A stretch of 38,659 nt of DNA from positions 1 through 38,659 of the forward strand of contig CADARG010000006.1 in the NCBI GenBank assembly GCA_902790255.1, in the 5' to 3' direction. Positions 15,843-24,938 of this stretch are shown piece after piece. How positions within the stretch are numbered: the first letter of the stretch is position 1; each line of letters starts with the position of its first letter. The notes under the pieces were generated by a model. It was given only the letters and a program-made list of their open reading frames with translations, ran no database searches and was not told the DNA's origin. The position numbers were made by a program, and so were the translations under genes. This stretch comes from an uncultured Pseudomonadota bacterium. Its GTDB lineage: Bacteria > Pseudomonadota > Alphaproteobacteria > UBA3830.

Positions 15843-18161
15843 CTACACCAACTTTTTGCTCTTCAGAATTTCACTGGCTTTCGGTAAATCCATCGCAAAA
15901 ATATCTTCCGTCTTCGGGATAGACACATATTTTCCTTTGAAAAACACGTAAGGTCCGTAACGTCCGATACCAATTTTCACCTCTTCCGTTCCGATCGTTC
16001 CAATCGATTTCGGCAAACTTAGTAAAAGCAAAGCCATATTCAAATTAACCTTATCCGCTTCAACAGTTTTAGGAACAGGAACTCTCAGAGGTTTCTCTTT
16101 TTTTTTTTTTTTTTTTTCCGTTTTGCTTTGATTTTTCTTCTCAAGGTAAAGACCGTACGGTCCCTTTTTCAGCAAGATTTCCGAGTTATCCGCTGGATCA
16201 TTTCCCAAAAATTTAGGAAATTCACTAGCTGCAACCATTGCATCGTCATCCTGATTCATCGGAGAAGAATCTAACTTTCTCACATAATTGCACTCTGGAT
16301 ATCGTGAACAACCTATAAACGAACCAAATCTTCCTATTTTCAGACTAAGCTCACCTTCTTTGCACTCTGGACATTGCCTCGAAACCTTTCCATCAACCAT
16401 GAAAAGAAATTTTTCCATGGATTCATTCAACTTATCAATTACATCGGAAATTTTGACATTTTTCATGCCAGAAATCGCCGCTGAAAAATCTTTCCAAAAA
16501 TTATTTAGAACATCCAGCTTTGAACGACTATTGTTCGAAACATCATCCAAAAATTGCTCCAAATCTGCAGTAAACCCGTACTCCAAATAATGACTGAAAA
16601 AACTCATCAGAAAGGAAGTAACCAAACGACCACGAATTTCAGGAACAAAGTATTTTTTTACCAATTTTACATAACCCCTGTCCTGTAAAACCTGCAAAAT
16701 CGTCGCATAGGTTGAAGGACGACCAATTCCTAACTCTTCCAGTTTCTTCACAAGACTTGCTTCGGAAAATCTTGGAGGTGGAGTCGTAAAATGCTGCAAC
16801 GCCTCAATTTTTTTGGTCGGAGTGCTATCTCCTTCCTTCAACGGAGGCAACAAACCCTCTTCATTTTCATCCTGATCGTCTTTCCCTTCAACGTAAACTC
16901 TCAAAAATCCTTCAAATACAATCGTATTTCCATTGGCTCTGAAAATGTTCTTATTCTGATCACTCAAGTCGACCTGTACTTTATTGAACTCAGCCGAAGA
17001 CATCTGACAAGCAACTGCTCTTTTCCAAATTAGTGAATATAACTTTAGTTGATCGCTAGCAATCTTACCTTTCAGAGAATCAGGAATAATGCTTGCATCA
17101 ACAGGACGAATAGCCTCATGAGCCTCTTGAGCATTTTTTACTTTAGTACTATAAACTCGAGGCTTTGATGGAACAAAATCCTTTCCATATTTCTCTTCAA
17201 TTACACTACGAATTTTTTTTACAGCATCAGTCGACAAATTTATGCTGTCGGTTCTCATATAAGTTATTAACGCTTTGGTTTCTCCTTCGATATCAACGCC
17301 TTCATACAGGTTCTGAGCCAACTGCATAGTTTTCTTGGCACTAAATCCTAATTTACGAGAAGCTTCCTGCTGTAAAGTCGAAGTGATAAATGCAGGAGCT
17401 GGATTCCTTTTTACGATTTTCGACTCAACCTTAGTCACCGAAAAATCATCCTCTAACTTATCTTTTATCGCCAGGGCTTCTTGTTCATTTTTGATAGAAA
17501 ATTTATCTAATTTCTTACCATTGTGATGAGTTAAATGAGCTGAAAATGCCTTTTTATCGAGAGTTGCAAATTTTCCTTCGATTGTCCAATATTCTTTTTT
17601 TTCAAAAGCCTCAATCTCAATTTCTCGATCAACAATTATCCGCAACGCGACAGACTGAACTCTACCGGCCGATTTACTTCCTGGCAGCTTACGCCATAAA
17701 ATCGGAGAAAGGTTGAAACCGACAAGATAATCTAAAGCTCGACGCGCAAGATAAGCATCAACCAGGGAATCATCAATATCCCGCGGATTTTCTATCGCGG
17801 ACTTAATTGCACTTTTTGTAATTTCGTGAAATGCGATACGTTTGAACGGAACTTTCAGCTTTTTCGCTTCCTGTAACACCTCTTTTATATGCCAAGAAAT
17901 AGCCTCCCCTTCTCGATCCGGGTCAGTCGCAAGTAGCAATTCATCACAACTTTTCAATTGCTTAACAATATCCTGAACGCATTTTTTCCCTCGAGCACTC
18001 ATTTCCCAAACCATTGAGAAATTATTGTCCGGCTGAACACTTCCTTCTTTAGCTAATAAATCACGAATGTGACCATAACTGGCCATAACCTTAAAATCCG
18101 ATCCCAAATATTTATTGATCGTCTTAGCCTTCGCCGGAGATTCCACTATTACAAGACGCAT
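15843..18161 (-). CDS. topA: DNA topoisomerase I
   Basis: Type IA topoisomerase that relaxes negative supercoils. 772 residues: TOPRIM domain (RLVIVESPAKAKTINKYLG; LLATDPDREGEAISWH), the central toroid with the catalytic tyrosine in ALITYMRTDS, then GIGRPSTYATI. A C4 zinc ribbon follows (CPEC at about 594, CSRYPEC at about 614), then C-terminal Topo_C-type repeats (GPYGLYLEKK; GIGRYGPYVFFKGKY). A tract of 20 A's in the coding strand encodes six lysines near residues 682-687, between these repeats. ATG at 18161 behind AAAGG, ten bases after the dprA stop. Confidence 0.97.
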   Translation of the reverse strand: MRLVIVESPAKAKTINKYLGSDFKVMASYGHIRDLLAKEGSVQPDNNFSMVWEMSARGKKCVQDIVKQLKSCDELLLATDPDREGEAISWHIKEVLQEAKKLKVPFKRIAFHEITKSAIKSAIENPRDIDDSLVDAYLARRALDYLVGFNLSPILWRKLPGSKSAGRVQSVALRIIVDREIEIEAFEKKEYWTIEGKFATLDKKAFSAHLTHHNGKKLDKFSIKNEQEALAIKDKLEDDFSVTKVESKIVKRNPAPAFITSTLQQEASRKLGFSAKKTMQLAQNLYEGVDIEGETKALITYMRTDSINLSTDAVKKIRSVIEEKYGKDFVPSKPRVYSTKVKNAQEAHEAIRPVDASIIPDSLKGKIASDQLKLYSLIWKRAVACQMSSAEFNKVQVDLSDQNKNIFRANGNTIVFEGFLRVYVEGKDDQDENEEGLLPPLKEGDSTPTKKIEALQHFTTPPPRFSEASLVKKLEELGIGRPSTYATILQVLQDRGYVKLVKKYFVPEIRGRLVTSFLMSFFSHYLEYGFTADLEQFLDDVSNNSRSKLDVLNNFWKDFSAAISGMKNVKISDVIDKLNESMEKFLFMVDGKVSRQCPECKEGELSLKIGRFGSFIGCSRYPECNYVRKLDSSPMNQDDDAMVAASEFPKFLGNDPADNSEILLKKGPYGLYLEKKNQSKTEKKKKKKEKPLRVPVPKTVEADKVNLNMALLLLSLPKSIGTIGTEEVKIGIGRYGPYVFFKGKYVSIPKTEDIFAMDLPKASEILKSKKLV
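16098..16117. repeat. 20-base homopolymer (A20 in the topA coding strand)
   Basis: An uninterrupted run of 20 T's on the plus strand, coding for AAA lysine codons within topA. It is by far the longest homopolymer I noticed in the window. Any change not divisible by three would shift the frame and remove about the last 85 residues. Confidence 0.97.
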
Positions 18162-18170
18162 TTCAACCTT

Positions 18171-19262
18171 TTAACCATTTATTAAACTTATCCTCTGTCC
18201 GCTGAGTCTAATGACCTTATTTTTTACTTCCAACTCCATTAAAACCGGTAACACCTCTTGAAGAGATACACCAAGTGATGAAACCAATTCTTCGATAGTT
18301 ATAGGAGTAAAACTCAACAAATTCAATATCTTTTCGTGAATTTCTCTAGGTTCGGATTCAAACGAAACCGTAGCACTATCAAAAAGAAGCCCTTTTTGAA
18401 TTGTTTTACGCGAAAAAATATGATCTAAAACATCTTGAGAAGATAAGGTCAAAATAGCCCCCTGTTTCAGTAAATTATTTCCTCCTTCACTCTTTATATC
18501 TAGAGGAAATCCAGGAACGACAAAAATATCTCTGTTATATTCCAGAGCGCACCTCGCCGTTATCAAAGATCCCGACTGCTTTGCTGCTTCAATTATAACT
18601 GTTCCCGCAGACAAACCGGCAATAATTCGATTTCTCTTCGGAAATAAATGTCCCTGAGGGGCGGTTCCCAATGGCATTTCCGCAAAAACAATACCGTCTT
18701 CTTTTATATTTTCGTACAATTTTTTGTTTTCAGGAGGATACACAATGTCTATACCCGACGCCAAAACTGCTATCGTCCCCGTAGAAACACTTGCTTTGTG
18801 AGCTTCCGAATCTATACCACGAGCCATTCCCGAAACAATAACAACATCGTTACGACCTAAATCTTCCGCAATCTGCCGACAAAATTTACTCGCGATTATT
18901 GAAGAATTTCTCGCCCCGACAATCGATATCAAATTTCTTTTGTTAAATTTTTCTAACCTTTCCTTTCTCCCCAGAAAAGTCAGCATCGGCGGAGCATCGA
19001 CTATCTCTCTCAATAATGGCGGATATAACTCATCTTCTAAAAAAACAAACTCCGCGCCCAACTTTCTTGTATTTTCTATTTCTTTTTCAATAACAGAATC
19101 CTCGCAAATTTTATATTTTGGAGAATGATTCTTCAAGAATTTCAAAGCTTCCAGAGCACTAGAATATTTTTTGATCAGCTGCCAAAACAGATGAACACCT
19201 ATAGACTCACTTCGAGTTAACTTCAGACGAGCAAACTTTTCTTCATTCGAAAGTATTTCCAA
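18171..19262 (-). CDS. dprA: DNA-processing protein DprA
   Basis: Protects incoming single-stranded DNA and loads RecA during natural transformation. 363 residues: short N-terminal helical region, the Rossmann-like DprA core (ISIVGARNSS, IVSGMARGIDSEAHKASV, LASGIDIVYPPENKKLY, HLFPKRNRIIAGLS, SGSLITARCALE, FVVPGFP) and a C-terminal winged-helix domain (about 300-363). The start is a TTG at 19262; AGGGG six bases upstream supports it and no ATG is available. Ten bases follow the plsY stop. Retention of DprA in a reduced genome suggests DNA uptake or recombination may still matter; no other competence genes are in view. Confidence 0.95.
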   Translation of the reverse strand: MEILSNEEKFARLKLTRSESIGVHLFWQLIKKYSSALEALKFLKNHSPKYKICEDSVIEKEIENTRKLGAEFVFLEDELYPPLLREIVDAPPMLTFLGRKERLEKFNKRNLISIVGARNSSIIASKFCRQIAEDLGRNDVVIVSGMARGIDSEAHKASVSTGTIAVLASGIDIVYPPENKKLYENIKEDGIVFAEMPLGTAPQGHLFPKRNRIIAGLSAGTVIIEAAKQSGSLITARCALEYNRDIFVVPGFPLDIKSEGGNNLLKQGAILTLSSQDVLDHIFSRKTIQKGLLFDSATVSFESEPREIHEKILNLLSFTPITIEELVSSLGVSLQEVLPVLMELEVKNKVIRLSGQRISLING

Positions 19263-19271
19263 ACGATACCC

Positions 19272-19850
19272 CTATATTCTTTTCTCCTGATTGTTATGCA
19301 ATCTAATTAAATTATCCTTGTGTTTTATAAATATCAAAATGACCAAGAATATTAAGACACTCATTATGAATATATCATTTTGAATATACCTATATATCAA
19401 CAAACTACTGGAAACAGCAATCAAGCAAGAGACAGAAGAAATGCGGCAAGCAACAAAAACTGTTCCCCAAACCAGTACTGCACCTAGAAGTACTGCCCAA
19501 CTGATGGCGCCAATTGTACCCAAGAAGGTCGCAACGCCCTTTCCGCCCTTAAATTTTAACCAAATAGAAAACATATGTCCGATGGTTGGGGCAACAAGAA
19601 TCAGCAAATTACAGATCAAATCACTTGAATCAAAAAAATAACAAGGAATAAATGCCTTAGAAAAGTCGCAGACTAAAGTCATTGCACCTAACAATTTTCC
19701 CTGTGTCCTCAAAACATTCGTACTGCCGATATTTCCTGAACCTTTCTCTCGAAGCCCTCCCGATCCGAATAATTCTGAAAAAATAAGTCCAAACGGAATT
19801 GATCCTAGCAGATACGCAAACAAAGGATATAAATACTGCTGTATCGACAT
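19272..19850 (-). CDS. plsY: Glycerol-3-phosphate acyltransferase PlsY
   Basis: Integral membrane enzyme that acylates glycerol-3-phosphate from acyl-phosphate, the first step of phospholipid synthesis. 192 residues with about five membrane helices and the family motifs LLGSIPFGLI, GSGNIGSTNVLRTQG, GHMFSIWLKFKGGKGVATFLG and a final IFIKHKDNLIRL. The ATG shares its A with the rlmB stop codon (TAATG), so translation is coupled. Confidence 0.96.
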   Translation of the reverse strand: MSIQQYLYPLFAYLLGSIPFGLIFSELFGSGGLREKGSGNIGSTNVLRTQGKLLGAMTLVCDFSKAFIPCYFFDSSDLICNLLILVAPTIGHMFSIWLKFKGGKGVATFLGTIGAISWAVLLGAVLVWGTVFVACRISSVSCLIAVSSSLLIYRYIQNDIFIMSVLIFLVILIFIKHKDNLIRLHNNQEKRI

Positions 19851-20566
19851 TAGTCATTGCCCCCCTTCTGCCTTAGAATTTCATACAGAGAAACTGTCGC
19901 AGCTTGAGCTGCATTCAAAGTCGTAAACCTCCCAACACTCGGCAACTGAACAAGAAAATCGCAATTTTCCCTAGTCAAGCGGCGCATTCCCCGCCCTTCA
20001 CTACCAATTACCAATACAAATTTACCTGATAAATCCATTTCTCCAATTCTTTTATCACCTCGCTCATCTAATCCGAGACACCAATATCCAGACTTTTTCA
20101 GAAACTTGAGTGACTGAACCAAATTTTTCACTTTTATCAAGGGAACAGTTTCGAGCGCTCCGGAAGCTACCTTCGCAATCACCGCCGTAACTTCTGGAGC
20201 GTGGACATCCGGAAGAACAACTGCTTTTGCTCCGAACACAGCAGAAGCGCGCAATATACTCCCAACATTCTGAGGATCTGTAACTTGATCCAAAAACACT
20301 ATCGGACGATCGTCATCTGGAAGATCCTCTAAAAAAACCTCATCTAACGGAAGAACTTGGGTAGCACATCCCTGATGAATAGCATCCTTTCCAAACAAAG
20401 ACGAAAAATAATTTTTATCAACAACATCAACTTTTACAGAACAATCTGAGAAAAAATCCTGATTTTGTGGAAGAGCAATTATTTTAAAAACTCGCCTCAC
20501 CTCGTTCAGCAATGCTGCTCGTACCGCATGCTTACCGTAAATCCAAATTCTATTACCCTTTGCCAT
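19850..20566 (-). CDS. rlmB: 23S rRNA 2'-O-methyltransferase RlmB (TrmH/SpoU family)
   Basis: SPOUT-class enzyme expected to methylate 23S rRNA G2251. About 238 residues: the N-terminal substrate-binding domain starts with IWIYGKHAVRAALLN. The trefoil-knot domain shows FLDQVTDPQNVGSILRASAVFGA, LVIGSEGRGMRRLTRENCD and the closing VQLPSVGRFTTLNAAQAATVSLYE. The start could be GTG at 20569 or ATG at 20566; I use the ATG. The 120 bases upstream hold no clear signal. RlmB versus another TrmH-family rRNA methylase rests on the IYGKHAV opening. Confidence 0.9.
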   Translation of the reverse strand: MAKGNRIWIYGKHAVRAALLNEVRRVFKIIALPQNQDFFSDCSVKVDVVDKNYFSSLFGKDAIHQGCATQVLPLDEVFLEDLPDDDRPIVFLDQVTDPQNVGSILRASAVFGAKAVVLPDVHAPEVTAVIAKVASGALETVPLIKVKNLVQSLKFLKKSGYWCLGLDERGDKRIGEMDLSGKFVLVIGSEGRGMRRLTRENCDFLVQLPSVGRFTTLNAAQAATVSLYEILRQKGGND

Positions 20567-20691
20567 CACCTAAATACAACAATCTGCATGCATCAGGCTA
20601 TCGCATTTTTCCGTTATTTTAAAGAAAAAAGTACAATAACGATGAATCCATTCTTTGCAAATAATTGTATTTTCATCTTTGGTTCGCTTTT

Positions 20692-22974
20692 TCAGTTATC
20701 GGGCTCTATTAGATCCAATCCATCTTGAATAACTTGCAGAGAATTAATGTCACTTCGTGAAATAGGATCAATCTTCGTATTAACAAAATTCTTGGCTAAA
20801 AAGGTTTCTATAATTCCTGTGATTAATTTTTGATTTATCGAATTGTTGAAACTAACAACAGAAATACTAGTATCGCCTTTACCTGATACCTTTTCCAAAA
20901 ATTCACCGATAGACTCAGAATTATTAAAGCTACCTAAGATCATCGTTGGTTTCAAATTTTCATTGAAATTAAAATTACTGATCAAGGCCATATCATCTTC
21001 ACTCGGATCAACGGAGATACATCCAGCAAAACCATCCTGATCTTTCAAAAAAAGCTGTATGGCCGGAATAATACTGTGTTTTTCCGCTAATAAAATAATG
21101 TTACCGCGTTTCACCTGTTTATTTTTTATAGCCCAATTGATTGCTCCACTAATATCTTCCATCGCTCTATCGACTGATTCATCAATGATATTCTTTGATT
21201 TTTCTAATTCTTCAGAAGACAGTTCGCTTTTATTACCTTCTTCACTGACATATGATGCATCTATGTCATCCTTTTCTTTGCTGAGATTTTGATCTATTAC
21301 ATCCTTAAGTGCCTTCGTAAAATCTTCCTCTAATTTCCTATAATTCAAGCAAAGAACATTAAATCCTCTGTTAGCCAGAACTTGAACTATTGGCGTGTAT
21401 TCCCAATTGTACTGTTTTGAAGAATTTGTCATGATAATCAAAGGAGAATTAGTAGTACTTCCAAGTCCCAGTGTAAGAAACATCTGTACATATTCTTTAT
21501 CTTTCGAATTGAAGTAATGACACGACGTCGATCTTAAATTAAGTCTATTAGCGTTGTAATCATTAATGTTATAAATTCGGCTACTACCCGAATTCGCTTG
21601 AAAAAATGTGAAATTACGATTTTTTGTGTTATAAAGAAAGAACTGGCTTGCAAGCCTATCACTCATCACACAAATGAGCCAAATCTTTCCATCCGATGTA
21701 GTATTAACCCGGTACCAAGAAGCATAGTTAAATTTGCTGTTTATCATATTAATATGCGACTTGGTAATGTTATCCCAAGCAAAATGCTGATACCTTTTGC
21801 TGTTTACAGACACGAATACAGGTACTCCATTTTGATCTACATTAATCTTAATCTGAAAAAAATTTGAAATATTTTTCAACTCATATATTTTTTGCTTCGT
21901 TATTTTTGGTTCATCCTTTTTTAATATTTTAATTCTCTCAATCAAAAGAGAATTTTCAGCCTTGTTCAACGAGGCTTTATACCCGTTACCATTTTTATCC
22001 ACAGAAAAATACTTTGACGTATTCGGATTTTGTATCTGATCTATCAATATCAAATTGGAAAGATCTTCAGAGTCTTCAGAATTATCCGAATCGTCTTCTT
22101 CTATCTCAACGACATCATCATAATTCGAATCAACGTCATTATCCTCCTTTTTTATTGATTTATTTATGGCTCTATTCTGATCAAAGTAAACGTTCGTTAA
22201 GTTATTTTCATTCTTTATCAAAAAAACTGGATTCAAATTTTTGTCAAATAAAAATTGAACCGGTCCTGACAACCTTCTCTCTCTTTTGCATGAAAATCTT
22301 TTTTCTTTCGCGTTGTACTTTATGCTGTATAGAGTATATCCTTCTCCATCATAGCATTCAGCTAAACATACTGAATCATTTTTAAAGAAACGAATAGACT
22401 TTAAATCCTCAGGCAAATCCAGCTGTCGGGCTGTAGAAAGAGAAGTTTGAGCTTTAACTTTGAGAATATTATTTTCGTTGTAGTAAGTATATAAAATATT
22501 TTTTCCAAAAAGCGCAAAATCATCAATTGGATATTTTTCCTTAATTATCTGTGAAACATAAGATTTATTATTAGAAATATTTTTCAGGTATCGATTTTTT
22601 CCTTCTTCGACAAAACAAATCACTCTCTGCCCATCAGGGCTTATTTCAATCGCTTTTATCTGTTCTTTAGGAAAAACATCCTCCCTTTTCAGAAATTTTA
22701 CGGTTTGCTTATATGGCTGTGAAACAATCTGATTATTGGATTTATCCCCATATTGTCTAGATCGATTTATCAAAAAATCGGTCGTTTTTTGGGATACAAT
22801 GTTTTTTTTCGAATATAATTGATTAGAGGAGTTCTGTTGTTTTTTTGTATTTTCTCCGAAGCCCCCCTGTTTTACCGCAGTATCCAGTACAGAACCGAGA
22901 AACTTATTTACATCAAAATCCCCATAGCAATTAAGACCAAAACAAACCAAGAAAATCGCAAATATGTTTCTCAT
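20692..22974 (-). CDS. Secreted S9-like (prolyl oligopeptidase fold) protein lacking catalytic residues
   Basis: 760 residues with a signal peptide (MRNIFAIFLVCFGLNCYG). The middle (about 100-480) reads as a beta-propeller ('IKAIEISPDGQRVICF' is a typical blade), with an acidic insert near 279-305. The last 260 residues align by eye with the alpha/beta-hydrolase domain of S9 peptidases ('PLIIMTNSS...WEYTPIVQVLANRGFNVLCLNYR', then 'EDISGAINWAIKNKQVKRGNIILLAE'). The usual HGGP is TNSS, the nucleophile elbow GxSxGG is AEKHSI, and the Asp and His loops read GSFNNSES and SFNNSINQ, so no triad remains. An acidic helical insert (about 560-605) interrupts the fold. Probably a binding or scaffolding pseudoenzyme in the periplasm or outside. 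Confidence 0.7.
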   Translation of the reverse strand: MRNIFAIFLVCFGLNCYGDFDVNKFLGSVLDTAVKQGGFGENTKKQQNSSNQLYSKKNIVSQKTTDFLINRSRQYGDKSNNQIVSQPYKQTVKFLKREDVFPKEQIKAIEISPDGQRVICFVEEGKNRYLKNISNNKSYVSQIIKEKYPIDDFALFGKNILYTYYNENNILKVKAQTSLSTARQLDLPEDLKSIRFFKNDSVCLAECYDGEGYTLYSIKYNAKEKRFSCKRERRLSGPVQFLFDKNLNPVFLIKNENNLTNVYFDQNRAINKSIKKEDNDVDSNYDDVVEIEEDDSDNSEDSEDLSNLILIDQIQNPNTSKYFSVDKNGNGYKASLNKAENSLLIERIKILKKDEPKITKQKIYELKNISNFFQIKINVDQNGVPVFVSVNSKRYQHFAWDNITKSHINMINSKFNYASWYRVNTTSDGKIWLICVMSDRLASQFFLYNTKNRNFTFFQANSGSSRIYNINDYNANRLNLRSTSCHYFNSKDKEYVQMFLTLGLGSTTNSPLIIMTNSSKQYNWEYTPIVQVLANRGFNVLCLNYRKLEEDFTKALKDVIDQNLSKEKDDIDASYVSEEGNKSELSSEELEKSKNIIDESVDRAMEDISGAINWAIKNKQVKRGNIILLAEKHSIIPAIQLFLKDQDGFAGCISVDPSEDDMALISNFNFNENLKPTMILGSFNNSESIGEFLEKVSGKGDTSISVVSFNNSINQKLITGIIETFLAKNFVNTKIDPISRSDINSLQVIQDGLDLIEPDN

Positions 22975-23062
22975 ACAATTTACCTACGTCGACATTATGA
23001 AACTGTACACAAATAAAGCTAATTTTAATCCGTACCCTTTTCACCTAAAAGTAAAAACTCCG

Positions 23063-23398
23063 TCACTTACCGAAAGAAGTTTTCGCATCATCAAATGTTG
23101 GATATATTTTCAGTATTTTATCAAATCCGCTCATTTTAAAAACTTCATATATTTTTTCTGACATTTCGGTAAGTGCAAATTGTCCTTTCATTGACGCGAT
23201 CTTCTTTCCTGCCATAAGAATAACTCTCAGTCCAGCGCTAGAAATGTAACTTATATCTGAAAATGAAATGATTATCTGTTGATTGTCAGGAATTACCTTC
23301 ATAATTCCTTCTTCAAAACTTTTTGCGGTTGAAGTATCTATTCTTCCGCTCGGATATACTACAGTAATGCCTGAATCCTTTTTAGTTGTAATTTCCAT
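23063..23398 (-). CDS. STAS-domain anti-sigma factor antagonist
   Basis: 111 residues, a single STAS domain like SpoIIAA/RsbV. The strand-helix signature 'IIISFSDISYISSAGLRVI' includes the Ser53/Ser54 pair where the partner kinase phosphorylates. When dephosphorylated, such proteins bind the anti-sigma kinase and free its target. Starts one base after the kinase stop codon, so stoichiometric coupling is built in. Third gene of a phosphatase–kinase–STAS module. Confidence 0.92.
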   Translation of the reverse strand: MEITTKKDSGITVVYPSGRIDTSTAKSFEEGIMKVIPDNQQIIISFSDISYISSAGLRVILMAGKKIASMKGQFALTEMSEKIYEVFKMSGFDKILKIYPTFDDAKTSFGK

Positions 23399-23399
23399 T

Positions 23400-23813
23400 T
23401 CATTCCTCTTCTTTCAAACTAACAAATATATCTAATTGATTTTTATCCTCTACTCGCTCGTAAGTAACGAGCTGAGATAGCTGCTTAACAAAAAAAATTC
23501 CTAAACCACCGATCTTACGACTTTCTAAAGAAGCATCCGTATCAGGCTCGTTTTTTTTCAGAGGATCAAATGGAATACCCGCATCCGATATTCGTATATG
23601 AACCACATCATCCTTCTTATCTATTGCAATCGTAAAAGTATGTTCTTGTCCGTCATTAAAAGCATAACTTATTACATTCGTAGCTAACTCGTCTATGATT
23701 ATAAGTATATCAAAGCATTTCTTCTCACTTACACCGCTAGTGTGGCAAAATTCCTTTATGCAAGAAAACACTCTGTCTATTTCTCGGATATCGTTTTTTA
23801 CACTAAGTAACAT
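23400..23813 (-). CDS. RsbW-like serine kinase / anti-sigma factor (HATPase)
   Basis: 137 residues of a GHKL ATPase: N box IIDELATNVISYAF, G1 box DAGIPFDP, G2 box GGLGIFFVKQLS. The lack of a dimerisation-phosphotransfer domain and the short length fit SpoIIAB/RsbW-type kinases, which bind a sigma factor or other client and phosphorylate the STAS partner. ATG at 23813 overlaps the phosphatase gene by 11 bases. No sigma factor is encoded in the window, so the client is unknown. Confidence 0.92.
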   Translation of the reverse strand: MLLSVKNDIREIDRVFSCIKEFCHTSGVSEKKCFDILIIIDELATNVISYAFNDGQEHTFTIAIDKKDDVVHIRISDAGIPFDPLKKNEPDTDASLESRKIGGLGIFFVKQLSQLVTYERVEDKNQLDIFVSLKEEE

Positions 23814-24882
23814 TACGCACTACCCTCGGTTTATATTTTAAGCATAAGGTTGTAATGTCGTCCGACTGCGGAGCCCCGTTAACAAATCTCTTTATCGCGA
23901 CAACTAAATCATTCACCAATAATTTCGGAGTAGTAATTGGATGTTGTTTCAATACGCTAATAAGTCTTGAGGAATCGAATTCTTCACCACTACTATTTGC
24001 CGCTTCAGTGACTCCATCAGTATACATCATAATTATTTCACCAGGCGAAAGTTCATATTTATTATCCTGAAATGTCATATCTTCCATGATACCGAGTGCC
24101 ATACCCGAATCGCATTCCAAAAATGAAGGTTCTCTACTCGGATGAACGACCGCTATCGGAAGATGTCCTGCATTGGTATAGGTCAGTTCGTGAGTTTCCA
24201 TATCAAAAATTCCATACATTGCTGTAACAAACATTGTTGTCACATTCTCTCCCGCCGCTGTAACGTTCTTTCCAGATACATCGGCCATAACTATTCCGAC
24301 TTTTGTATCGCTCAACCAAAAAAAATCGTAAAAATCGCCACCTACTTCAGCTGCAGGTATTGAATCCGCCCAAACATCGACATCTCCTTTCTTTAAGCTA
24401 TTTCCAGGCAGAATACTCTTTTGCAATTGAGCGGAAAGAGTTAATTCATCAGAAATTGCACTGAGTTTTTTTGCCGTAACCGCAGCCTTTTTCAGCTCCA
24501 ATACTGTGTTTACCGTGTTTTCAATAGTAAGGGTTAAATCTTGAAAATCAATCGGTTTAATAACGAAATCATGTGCTCCGCTTCGCATAACAGCACGCAA
24601 CGTATTCATATCCCCGTAGGCAGAAGTAACAATGGTCTTCATTAAAGGATAAGCATCTTTAAGTTGACTAATAAAATTTATTCCGTCGAACCCCGCAATA
24701 TTAATATCGGTAATAAATATATCAAAATTCCCCTCCTTCAACATATTCGACACTTCATTGGAAGATACGGAAAACGAAAAAGAATAGATATTATTCTCTA
24801 TCTGATGACGAAATTCTTGTAGAAAAAGATCTTTTGTATCCTTTTCATCATCTAACACAAGTATTTTTATAGGATCCGCCAC
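23803..24882 (-). CDS. Response-regulator PP2C phosphatase (RsbU-like) with shortened catalytic domain
   Basis: 359 residues. The receiver domain (1-125) keeps DD at 11-12, the phospho-acceptor D59, T86/S87 and K109. A linker helix (125-160) leads to a SpoIIE-type PP2C domain with GGDFYD (181-186), DVSGK (201-205), YTDGVTE (287-293) and SDDIT (340-344), so the metal-binding aspartates are present. However, DVSGK is followed after only 11 residues by MFVTAMYG, where family members have about 40 more residues of helix. The protein should dephosphorylate the STAS partner when a cognate histidine kinase acts on D59. Starts with GTG at 24882 after AGGAG; divergent from dnaQ across 56 bases. Confidence 0.9.
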   Translation of the reverse strand: MADPIKILVLDDEKDTKDLFLQEFRHQIENNIYSFSFSVSSNEVSNMLKEGNFDIFITDINIAGFDGINFISQLKDAYPLMKTIVTSAYGDMNTLRAVMRSGAHDFVIKPIDFQDLTLTIENTVNTVLELKKAAVTAKKLSAISDELTLSAQLQKSILPGNSLKKGDVDVWADSIPAAEVGGDFYDFFWLSDTKVGIVMADVSGKNVTAAGENVTTMFVTAMYGIFDMETHELTYTNAGHLPIAVVHPSREPSFLECDSGMALGIMEDMTFQDNKYELSPGEIIMMYTDGVTEAANSSGEEFDSSRLISVLKQHPITTPKLLVNDLVVAIKRFVNGAPQSDDITTLCLKYKPRVVRNVT

Positions 24883-24938
24883 TTAAATATTCTCCTAAAA
24901 ATGCTACAATTATGTTCGCATAAAAAAGTTTACAAATT

